Below are positions 1-5,835 of a stretch of DNA of 7,257 nt, piece by piece; positions within the stretch are counted from its first letter, which is position 1; each line of letters begins with the position of its first letter. The DNA lies in contig NZ_CALIBH010000243.1 in assembly GCF_938045775.1 (NCBI RefSeq), positions 1 to 7,257 of the forward strand, in the 5' to 3' direction. A program made the position numbers and the translations under genes. The notes beneath the pieces are model-generated. The model was not told where the DNA came from, searched no databases, and saw nothing but the letters and a program-made list of their open reading frames with translations. This DNA comes from an uncultured Campylobacter sp. GTDB lineage: Bacteria > Campylobacterota > Campylobacteria > Campylobacterales > Campylobacteraceae.

Positions 1-1631
1 AGGATTTCAGCGCCACGCTAAGCGGGCTAAGCTCGAATTTCGCCGAGCCTTTCGGCATCAAAGCAAACCTTATCGCGGGCGAGATCACCGCTAGCGCGGA
101 CGGCAAGGCCAGCATCGCGCCGCTTAACGTAGGCGTGAGCTTCAGCCTAAATGCGCCGAACTTGGGCGTCTTTAACAGATACGCGGCGGAATTTATCACG
201 GGCTCCATCGCAGGCGAGCTCGCTACGCAAGGGCAGCTGAAGCTTTCAAACGCCTTCTCGCTCGAAGCAAAGCTATCCGGCAAAGGCTTGGCGTTAAGCT
301 CGGGCGGGGATAAAATTTTCTCCCTTGCATCGCTGAATGTCGCGCAAATCGCGCTGAGCCCAAACTCCCTCACGCTAAATAAGATCGCTCTTGGCTCACC
401 CGCGGCAAATATCTCGCTAAATAAAGACAGGCGTTTAAATTTGCTCTCGCTGATAAGACCTACCGCGCAGGCAAAACAGGCCGCAAAGCCCGCCGAAGCT
501 GCGCCTAGCAGATCCGCAAAAAGCAAGGCAAACTTTGCGTGGAGCGTAAAAAACATCTCGCTTAGCGGCGGAAGTTTAAGCTTTGCAGACGAGAGCCTAG
601 CAGCGCCCTTTAAACTGCGCATCAGCGATATGAAAGCAAGCATCAGCGAGATCAGCCCGAAGCGAGCGGCAGATATTAAGTTTAGCTCGCTCGTAAGCGG
701 AAGCGGGCTGGCAAGCATCACGGCGCACGCCTATCCGCTGGATTTTAAACGCAAAAGCGACATAAACGTCGTTTTAAAGGAGATCCCGCTTGTGCCCGCA
801 TCGCCCTATACCGCCAAATATATCGGCAACGAAATCGCGGGCGGTAAGTTAAATTTAAAGCTTTCTTATAAAATCGATGACGGCAAGCTAAATGCAAGCA
901 ACGATCTAAATTTGGACCGCTTCGAGCTTGGCAAAGAGGTGCAGAGCAAGGATGCGCTGAACCTTCCGATCGGGCTAGCGGTATCGATCCTAAAGGACAG
1001 CGACGATCAGATCGATATTAGCCTACCTCTAAGCGGTGCGCTGAGCGATCCGAAATTTAGCTACGGCGCGCTCGTTCGGGGCGCGATCAAAAAGTTGCTC
1101 TCGGACATCGTGCTAAGCCCGTTTAGATTTATGGGAAAGATCGCGGGCGTAGATACGAAAAAGCTCGAAAGTATCGATTTTGAGGCGGCGAGCAGTGAAA
1201 TTTTAATCAGCGAAAGCTCTAAAATCGATGATTTAGCCAAGGTCGCAAAAGCCAAGCCCGATCTTAAGATCATCCTAAACTCCGCATACAACGAAAAGCT
1301 CGATACTCACGAGTTTCAAAGGCGCTCGCTGCAAAATGCCCTCACGCTGATGTCCAATAAACAAGGGCTCTCCACGGATGAAGCCATAGCGGCGCTTAAG
1401 ATCAAATACGGCATCAAAGCTAGCGGCGATGAGGCGATGGAGGAGCTGATAAGCGCGCAGAAATTTACCCGCTCCCGTCTTGATGAGTTAGCCCTTGCCA
1501 GAGCGGCCGCCGTGCAATCGGCACTCGTGCAGCGCGGCGTAAGCGCCTCTCGTATAGAGATCAAAAAACCGAGCGAAGCGGAGCTTAAACGAAACAGCTT
1601 TATCCCGCTAAGTCTCGGCGTAGAGAGGTAG
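1..1631 (+). CDS. DUF748 / AsmA-like envelope protein, C-terminal part (5' end outside window)
   Basis: The reading frame is open from base 3 to the TAG at 1629-1631, giving 542 residues without a start, so the gene begins left of the window; the GTG at 135 is internal. Long stretches of alternating hydrophobic and polar residues (LNLKLSYKI, FELGKEV, ISLPLSG) are typical of the beta-rich AsmA/DUF748 repeat fold. The diagnostic piece is encoded at 1047-1149: DPKFSYGALV, a run of small and hydrophobic residues, then LSPFRFMG, which matches the C-terminal signature of DUF748 proteins. Behind it (about 1170-1630) lies an OmpA-like or helical tail containing LKIILNSAYNEKLD, with the charged end usual for this family. 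Such proteins are anchored in the inner membrane and reach into the periplasm; a role in envelope lipid homeostasis is proposed for AsmA relatives, but I cannot assign a precise function. No signal peptide can be judged because the N-terminus is missing. Confidence 0.85.
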   Translation, partial: DFSATLSGLSSNFAEPFGIKANLIAGEITASADGKASIAPLNVGVSFSLNAPNLGVFNRYAAEFITGSIAGELATQGQLKLSNAFSLEAKLSGKGLALSSGGDKIFSLASLNVAQIALSPNSLTLNKIALGSPAANISLNKDRRLNLLSLIRPTAQAKQAAKPAEAAPSRSAKSKANFAWSVKNISLSGGSLSFADESLAAPFKLRISDMKASISEISPKRAADIKFSSLVSGSGLASITAHAYPLDFKRKSDINVVLKEIPLVPASPYTAKYIGNEIAGGKLNLKLSYKIDDGKLNASNDLNLDRFELGKEVQSKDALNLPIGLAVSILKDSDDQIDISLPLSGALSDPKFSYGALVRGAIKKLLSDIVLSPFRFMGKIAGVDTKKLESIDFEAASSEILISESSKIDDLAKVAKAKPDLKIILNSAYNEKLDTHEFQRRSLQNALTLMSNKQGLSTDEAIAALKIKYGIKASGDEAMEELISAQKFTRSRLDELALARAAAVQSALVQRGVSASRIEIKKPSEAELKRNSFIPLSLGVER

Positions 1632-1648
1632 TGTAAGCAAAATTTGGT

Positions 1649-1654
1649 TATACT
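1649..1654 (+). promoter_or_regulatory. Candidate -10 box (TATACT) for the dapB operon
   Basis: TATACT differs from the sigma-70 consensus TATAAT at one base and lies in the only gap (1632-1681) before dapB. It would give a leader of about 20 bases, ending in the AAGGAG at 1671-1676. No convincing -35 is visible, which is normal for Campylobacter promoters. Expression by read-through from the DUF748 gene is also possible, since no terminator is seen between the two. Confidence 0.4.
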
Positions 1655-1681
1655 AAGCGGATTAAAATTTAAGGAGCGGCG

Positions 1682-2443
1682 ATGATAAATATAGGAATTC
1701 ACGGCGGAAGCGGCAGAATGGGCACGATGATCTACGAATGCCTGAAAAATTTCGATCAGGCGCGAGCAAGCGTGATCTACGCGGTCGCGCCGCTTGATTA
1801 TACGCCAAACTGCGCGGTAACGAACAGCTACGACGAGCTTTTTAGCGGCTGCGACGTCGTGATAGACTTCACGATCCGAGACGGCGCAATAAATTTAATG
1901 AAATTTGCGCTTTCGCACCCAAAGCCGCTTTGCATCGGTACGACGGCCCTAGGCGAGGAGGGCGAGCGGCTACTGCGCGAATGCGGCGCGAAGATGCCCG
2001 TACTGCACGCTACGAATATGAGCCTGGGCGTTGCGGTGCTAAACAAGCTCGTAGCGCTTGCCAGCAGGAGCCTGCGCGATTTTGACTGCGAAATTTTAGA
2101 AATGCACCACCGCCACAAAAAAGACGCACCGAGCGGCACGGCGATGAGCCTTGCGGAAAGTGCCGCGAGCGCGCGCGAACTAAACTTAAAAGACGTGCGC
2201 ATAAGCGGTCGCGACGGGCTCATCGGTGAGCGCAGCAAGGACGAGATCGCCGTGATGTCGTTGCGCGGCGGCGATATAGTCGGGCGCCACACCGTGGGAT
2301 TTTACGGCGAGGGCGAGTTCGTTGAGCTAAATCATACGGCGACTTCGCGCGCGACCTTTGCCAGAGGCGCGATAAAGGCAGCAGTATGGCTAGCATCGCA
2401 AAATAGCGGGCTTTACGGCATCGACGACTGCTTAGGAATCTAG
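1682..2443 (+). CDS. dapB: 4-hydroxy-tetrahydrodipicolinate reductase
   Basis: DapB reduces the dehydrated form of 4-hydroxy-tetrahydrodipicolinate with NAD(P)H in the cytoplasm, in the diaminopimelate/lysine pathway that feeds peptidoglycan. The 253-residue protein has the usual family length. The N-terminal Rossmann nucleotide-binding motif GIHGGSGRMG spans residues 5-14. IDFT (61-64) and GTT (86-88) are the conserved cofactor-side segments. EMHHRHKKDAPSGTA (140-154) is the catalytic and substrate-binding signature: H142 and H143 correspond to the paired active-site histidines, K146 to the proton-donating lysine, and SGT to substrate carboxylate binding. NMSLGV (112-117) is the conserved hinge-region motif. 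The ATG at 1682 is well placed behind AAGGAG (1671-1676) and starts exactly at the Rossmann strand, so the start is secure. It is the first gene of a tight rightward series that continues into the MNT/HEPN pair and purF. Confidence 0.97.
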   Translation: MINIGIHGGSGRMGTMIYECLKNFDQARASVIYAVAPLDYTPNCAVTNSYDELFSGCDVVIDFTIRDGAINLMKFALSHPKPLCIGTTALGEEGERLLRECGAKMPVLHATNMSLGVAVLNKLVALASRSLRDFDCEILEMHHRHKKDAPSGTAMSLAESAASARELNLKDVRISGRDGLIGERSKDEIAVMSLRGGDIVGRHTVGFYGEGEFVELNHTATSRATFARGAIKAAVWLASQNSGLYGIDDCLGI

Positions 2444-2471
2444 GCTTTGCGGCTAAATTTCAGAGGAAAAA

Positions 2472-2789
2472 ATGCCAACTAAAGATGAAATTTTAAATTT
2501 TTTGCGCGAGCTAAAGCCCGAGCTTGAAAGCTTTGGAATTTACAAAGTCGGACTATTTGGTAGCTACGCCAAAGGCGGAGAGAGTATCGCTTCGGATATC
2601 GATGTGGCGATCGAAAGTAGCGAGCAAACAATCACTCGTCTTGGCGGCGGTATGCGAGTATTTATATATTTAGACGAGCTAAGAGGACGAACCGCTAATA
2701 AATTTAAAATTTCGGTAGATCTATGCGATACTGCATCGATGAGCGATGAAAAGAAGCGAAAGCTACTGAAAGGGGCTATCTATGTATAA
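2472..2789 (+). CDS. MNT-type (minimal) nucleotidyltransferase, MntA-like antitoxin of a HEPN/MNT pair
   Basis: This is a 105-residue stand-alone nucleotidyltransferase of the polymerase-beta superfamily. The signature G30-S31, ten residues, then D42-x-D44 is complete (GSYAKG followed by SDIDVAI), supplying two of the metal-binding aspartates. D83 in KISVDL is the likely third, so the enzyme should be active. In the characterised HepT/MntA systems this partner is the antitoxin, which transfers AMP to a tyrosine of the HEPN toxin; that role is inferred here from family and neighbour. The ATG at 2472 lies 28 bases behind dapB, with AGAGGA at 2462-2467 as ribosome binding site. Its last 8 bases overlap the HEPN gene, indicating translational coupling. 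Base composition is lower in GC than dapB or purF, suggesting it was acquired. An alternative reading is a nucleotidyltransferase acting on some other target. Confidence 0.88.
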   Translation: MPTKDEILNFLRELKPELESFGIYKVGLFGSYAKGGESIASDIDVAIESSEQTITRLGGGMRVFIYLDELRGRTANKFKISVDLCDTASMSDEKKRKLLKGAIYV

Positions 2790-3138
2790 TAAGAGGAATT
2801 TGCAAAGGCTTGAGTTGATCTGCAAAAAGATAGATGCGATACAACAAATCTGCAAAATCGGTGTTGAAAAAGCGCTTGCTGACGAACTTCGCGACCGACC
2901 CGCCATAATAATGCATCTAATCTCTTGCAACGAGCAACTGCAAAAAATTCAAGATAGCGGCGATATAGAAATTCTAAGTATATTCGCACCAAGCGATATA
3001 GTAGGATTTCGCGGGATCAGAAACGCTTCGGCGCAGGATTACGAAGGATTAAATTTAACCATCGTTCAAAGCGTAATTAGCGACTACCTGCCGAATATAA
3101 AACAAAATATAGATAAATTTCTAAAAAATAAAATTTAA
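2782..3138 (+). CDS. HEPN / HepT-like (DUF86) protein with histidine replaced by glutamine in the RNase motif
   Basis: The 118-residue, mostly helical protein matches the HepT/DUF86 branch of HEPN domains in length, in its position directly behind an MNT gene, and in its C-terminal pattern GFRGIRNASAQDYEGLNL (about residues 76-93) followed by LPNIKQNIDKFL. HEPN toxins of this group are RNases whose active site is R-x4-6-H, usually R-N-x3-H-x-Y. Here R80 and N81 are kept, but residue 85, where His is expected, is Gln (codon CAG at 3034-3036), while Y87 is kept. Y87 corresponds to the tyrosine that MntA modifies in the studied systems. The protein may therefore be catalytically dead, weakened or repurposed. 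The start ATG at 2782 overlaps the MNT gene by 8 bases with AAAGGGG just upstream, and the stop is 11 bases before purF. Sampled 60-base blocks are 33-38% GC against 52-58% in purF, consistent with acquisition. Confidence 0.82.
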   Translation: MYNKRNLQRLELICKKIDAIQQICKIGVEKALADELRDRPAIIMHLISCNEQLQKIQDSGDIEILSIFAPSDIVGFRGIRNASAQDYEGLNLTIVQSVISDYLPNIKQNIDKFLKNKI

Positions 3139-3149
3139 GAGGTTAGAAA

Positions 3150-4496
3150 ATGTGCGCAATCGTGGGAGTCATAAATTCCGAAGGTGCGGCCAAGACCGCG
3201 TATTACGGGCTTTTTGCCATGCAGCACCGCGGCCAGGAGGCAAGCGGCATCAGCTCGAGCTTTAATCATCACATCAAAACGATCAAAGCCACGGGGCTCG
3301 TGACGGAGGTTTTTAGCCCCACGAGTTTTGAAATTTTAAAAGGCAACATCGCGATCGGCCACAACCGCTACGGCACCGCGGGCGCAGACAGCCTAAAAGA
3401 CGCGCAGCCGGTAGCCGGCAACTACGCTCTGGGGGAGATCTCGATCGTTCATAACGGAAATTTGATCAACAAAGACGAAATCCGCCGCAAGCTCGTAAGC
3501 GAAGGGGCGATCTTTCAGTCCAGCATGGATACCGAAAACATCCTGCACCTCATCGCACGCAGCAAGCAGGAGCATCTAAAAGACCGCATCATCGAGGCCC
3601 TGAATCAGTGCGTGGGCGCGTACTCGCTTCTGATTTTAAGCCGCTCGAAGATGTTTGCCGTGCGCGATCGCTACGGCGTGCGTCCGCTCAGCATCGGCAG
3701 GCTCAAAGACGGCGGCTACATCGTCGCGAGCGAGACTTGCGCGTTTGATCTCGTAGGAGCCGAGTTCGTCCGCGACGTAAAGCCCGGCGAGATGGTGATC
3801 TTCGAAGAGGGCAAGGACGAGTTCAGCTCGCTTGAAATTTTAAAAGCCGCGGAGGCTAGAATTTGCGCGTTTGAATACATCTACTTTGCGCGCCCCGACA
3901 GCGTCGTAGAGGGCAAAAATGTATACGAGGTCAGAAAAAAGCTGGGCGCTGCACTCGCGCGAAAATGTAAAGAGCTAAAGGCCGATTTCGTCGTGCCCGT
4001 GCCCGATAGCGGCGTGCCGGCGGCACTGGGTTTCGCGCAAGAGAGCAAGCTGCCCTTCGAGATGGCGATCGTGCGCAACCACTACATCGGCCGTACCTTT
4101 ATCGAGCCGACGCAAGAGGTGCGAAATTTAAAGGTCAAACTCAAGCTAAACCCAATCGGCGCGGCGCTACACGGCAAAAGCGTCGTCGTCGTGGACGATA
4201 GCATCGTGCGCGGCACTACGAGCAAAAAGATCGTGCAGCTTCTGCGCCATGCGGGCGCGGCGCGCGTGCATATGTGCATCGCAAGCCCCGAGCTAAAGTA
4301 TCCCGAGCGCTACGGTATCGACACGCCGAGCGTGCGCGAGCTGATCGCCGCGAATATGAGCACGGATGAAATTTGCAAATTTATAGGCGCCGACAGCCTC
4401 ACGTTTCTTAGCGTACCGGAGCTCGTAGAGGCGCTTGGAAGCGAGCGCAAATACTCGCTCGTAAGCTTCGACGGCGATTATTTCATCAAAGATTAG
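3150..4496 (+). CDS. purF: Amidophosphoribosyltransferase (glutamine PRPP amidotransferase)
   Basis: PurF makes 5-phosphoribosylamine from PRPP and glutamine, the committed first step of purine synthesis, in the cytoplasm. The 448-residue protein begins Met-Cys, so the nucleophile C2 is exposed by simple removal of Met and there is no propeptide. The class II glutaminase domain (about 2-230) shows QHRGQEASG (25-33), HNRYGTAG with R73, HNGNL with N102-G103, and D127. The phosphoribosyltransferase domain (about 240-430) has EYIYFARPDS and the PRPP loop VVVVDDSIVRGTT (about 345-357). Compared with Fe-S type PurF such as the Bacillus enzyme, only the first cysteine position (C239) is present: the cysteine before YGID is replaced (PERYGID) and the terminal C-x-x-C is absent, as the protein ends in FDGDYFIKD. 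No cluster is expected. The start lies 11 bases after the HEPN stop, with AAGAGG at 3137-3142 overlapping that stop region, so co-transcription is likely. Confidence 0.97.
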   Translation: MCAIVGVINSEGAAKTAYYGLFAMQHRGQEASGISSSFNHHIKTIKATGLVTEVFSPTSFEILKGNIAIGHNRYGTAGADSLKDAQPVAGNYALGEISIVHNGNLINKDEIRRKLVSEGAIFQSSMDTENILHLIARSKQEHLKDRIIEALNQCVGAYSLLILSRSKMFAVRDRYGVRPLSIGRLKDGGYIVASETCAFDLVGAEFVRDVKPGEMVIFEEGKDEFSSLEILKAAEARICAFEYIYFARPDSVVEGKNVYEVRKKLGAALARKCKELKADFVVPVPDSGVPAALGFAQESKLPFEMAIVRNHYIGRTFIEPTQEVRNLKVKLKLNPIGAALHGKSVVVVDDSIVRGTTSKKIVQLLRHAGAARVHMCIASPELKYPERYGIDTPSVRELIAANMSTDEICKFIGADSLTFLSVPELVEALGSERKYSLVSFDGDYFIKD

Positions 4497-4515
4497 CAAA
4501 TTTAAGGAGCAAACT

Positions 4516-4872
4516 ATGACAGAATTTAAGATTAAGCGCGTCTATGAGAGCGCGGAGGAAGAGGATGGATTTCGCGTGCTTTGCGATAGGCTATGGCCGC
4601 GCGGCATAAAAAAAGATGCGCTGGAGCTTGATATGTGGGCGAAAGATATAACGCCTAGCACCGAAATACGTAAGCTTTTCGCGCATAAGCCTGAGAATTT
4701 CGCCCATTTTAAGGAGCTTTACCTGGCTGAGCTTGAGCAAAATTCCGCCGTGGCCGAATTTTTGAAAAAGGTTAAAAACGAGCCGGTCGTCACGCTGCTA
4801 TATGCCGCAAAGGACGAGCACTGCAACCACGCGATGATTCTGCGCGATTTTTTGCAAAGCAAGGTGCGCTAA
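4516..4872 (+). CDS. DUF488 (YeaO-like) family protein
   Basis: This small protein of 118 residues is of unknown biochemical function. It carries both hallmarks of the DUF488/YeaO family: VLCDRLWPRGIKK at residues 21-33 and TLLYAAKDEHCNHAMILRDFL from residue 93. The conserved W41 and the H57-K58-P59 to F65 stretch between them are also family-like. It is predicted cytoplasmic, with no signal peptide or membrane segment. The length is normal for the family and the protein looks intact. It starts 19 bases after purF behind AAGGAG (4504-4509), so it is probably the last gene of the dapB-purF transcript. An inverted repeat overlapping its stop codon may end that transcript. The conserved Arg, Asp, Cys and His residues suggest ligand or metal binding, but no reaction can be assigned from sequence. 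Confidence 0.9.
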   Translation: MTEFKIKRVYESAEEEDGFRVLCDRLWPRGIKKDALELDMWAKDITPSTEIRKLFAHKPENFAHFKELYLAELEQNSAVAEFLKKVKNEPVVTLLYAAKDEHCNHAMILRDFLQSKVR

Positions 4873-4894
4873 AATTTTGCGCTCAAAGCGCACC
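4863..4894 (+). terminator. Hairpin overlapping the DUF488 stop codon, possible operon terminator
   Basis: GGTGCGCT (4863-4870) pairs perfectly with AGCGCACC (4887-4894) around a 16-base loop that contains most of the stop codon. No T-run follows directly (the next bases are GCTCGCCATAATTTTA), so this would be a weak or assisted terminator. An alternative small pairing of GCGC on each side of AAAATTTT lies inside the same segment. Confidence 0.35.
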
Positions 4895-5328
4895 GCTCGC
4901 CATAATTTTAAAGCAAATGTAAAATCGCCTCGCTCGCCAATCCACTCGTAAAACCGATGTGCGAGGCGTAAAATTCAGCGAAGAGGCGTAAGCGGAGCGC
5001 TCTTAAAGCCTTGCGATGCGCGATTTGCGATAAATTTTATCTGGATGTGCATAAAACAAACGCTAAATTTTGCGTCAGAGCTCTAAAAAACGCAGAATTT
5101 TATAAAAAGCAAATAAAATTTCAAGGAAAATAACTCGATTTAATATATGCAAATTTAGAATTTCATCTATTTTTTAACGCTACTTTTAATAATGCAAGCT
5201 AGGAATTTAAAAAGTGGGCTTAATATAAATTCGCAACAAATCAAATTAATTTCTTACACGCAGCATTTTTAAATTTCATTTAAGGATTTGCCGCTAACAT
5301 TGCTCGTAATTTTTTACAAGGAGAAACA
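4873..5328. other. 456-base non-coding stretch upstream of the ModG-like gene
   Basis: No supported reading frame is present on either strand. The first 160 bases are mixed to GC-rich and contain two inverted repeats: CGCCTCGC (4926-4933) with GCGAGGCG (4961-4968), and AAGAG-G-CG (4981-4988) with CGCTCTT (4998-5004). From about 5035 onward the sequence turns strongly AT-rich with several -10-like words (5101, 5187, 5224), as expected of promoter DNA for the gene at 5329. I see no ModE-box-like palindrome and no molybdenum-cofactor riboswitch that I can recognise. The left half may be decayed coding sequence. Confidence 0.7.
5224..5230 (+). promoter_or_regulatory. Candidate -10 box (TATAAAT) for the ModG-like gene
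   Basis: TATAAAT is the best sigma-70-like word near the gene and would give a leader of roughly 90 bases. Competing words are present at 5101-5106 (TATAAA) and 5187-5193 (TAATAAT), so the true start site cannot be chosen from sequence alone. No clear -35 is seen for any of them. Confidence 0.3.
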
Positions 5329-5754
5329 ATGGCAATAAGTGCTAGAAATCAGCTTCACGTCGTAATCAGCGACGTAAAAACAGGTGCGGTAAATTCGCTA
5401 ATCACAGCTAAAACTCAAGGCGGCGACGTGCTAAAAGCGACTGTCACGACCGATTCTGAAAAAGGTCTAGATCTAAAAGCGGGCAAAGAGGCGGTATTTT
5501 TATTCAAAGCCCCAAGCGTCATCATCTCCAAAGGCGAGAACGATCTACGCTTAAGCGCGACCAACCAAATAAAGGGCAAAATCACCGCTGTTAAAGAGGG
5601 CGCGGTAAATGCCGAGATCAGCGTCAGAAGCGTCGGCGGCGAGAATTTAAGCGCAACCGTCACAAACGAATCGGTTAAAAATTTAGCGCTTAAAAAAGGT
5701 GATGAAGTAACTGCAATCATCAAAGCTACTCAAATCATCGTCGGCGTGAAATAA
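5329..5754 (+). CDS. Two-domain molybdenum-binding protein (molbindin, tandem Mop/TOBE domains; ModG-like)
   Basis: The protein has 141 residues built from two copies of the small beta-barrel Mop (TOBE) domain, at about residues 3-67 and 75-140. Each copy starts with the family motif: ISARNQLHVV at 3-12 and LSATNQIKGK at 75-84. Each continues with a K-x-GAVN segment (17-22, 89-94) and ends in a K-A-x-x-(V/I)-I-(I/V) strand (60-66, 132-138). Tandem stand-alone Mop proteins of this size, such as Azotobacter ModG (about 140 residues), bind molybdate or tungstate in the cytoplasm and are thought to buffer or deliver it for molybdenum-cofactor enzymes. Specific oxyanion binding here is inferred. 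A strong AAGGAG (5318-5323) lies 5 bases before the ATG. No mod transporter genes are visible; the gene stands alone between a long AT-rich leader and a terminator. Confidence 0.93.
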   Translation: MAISARNQLHVVISDVKTGAVNSLITAKTQGGDVLKATVTTDSEKGLDLKAGKEAVFLFKAPSVIISKGENDLRLSATNQIKGKITAVKEGAVNAEISVRSVGGENLSATVTNESVKNLALKKGDEVTAIIKATQIIVGVK

Positions 5755-5804
5755 TCTTGCATTGCGCGAAACGATGTGCACGCTTTAAATATCACAAAAT
5801 CAAA

Positions 5805-5835
5805 GAGTGAAATTTTATAAATTTCGCTCCTTCTT
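5805..5835 (+). terminator. Intrinsic terminator of the ModG-like gene
   Basis: GAGTGAAATTT (5805-5815) pairs with AAATTTCGCTC (5819-5829) over 11 base pairs, one of them U-G, around a 3-base loop. The T-rich tail CTTCTT follows. It lies 50 bases after the stop codon. The A-rich bases on its left side would let it work, less well, from the other strand too. Confidence 0.7.

Noticed and set aside
135..1631. GTG at 135 as the start of the DUF748 gene
   Set aside because: The same frame is open to the left edge with the same beta-rich composition and there is no ribosome binding site before 135, so this is an internal codon of a truncated gene.
1316..1702. Minus-strand reading frame of 128 codons across the end of the DUF748 gene and dapB start
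   Set aside because: It is the antisense shadow of two well-supported genes, crosses their junction, and has Ser/Leu/Arg-rich shadow composition.
1828..2292. Minus-strand reading frame of 154 codons inside dapB
   Set aside because: It is the antisense shadow of a clear dapB with all motifs intact, and the product resembles nothing known.
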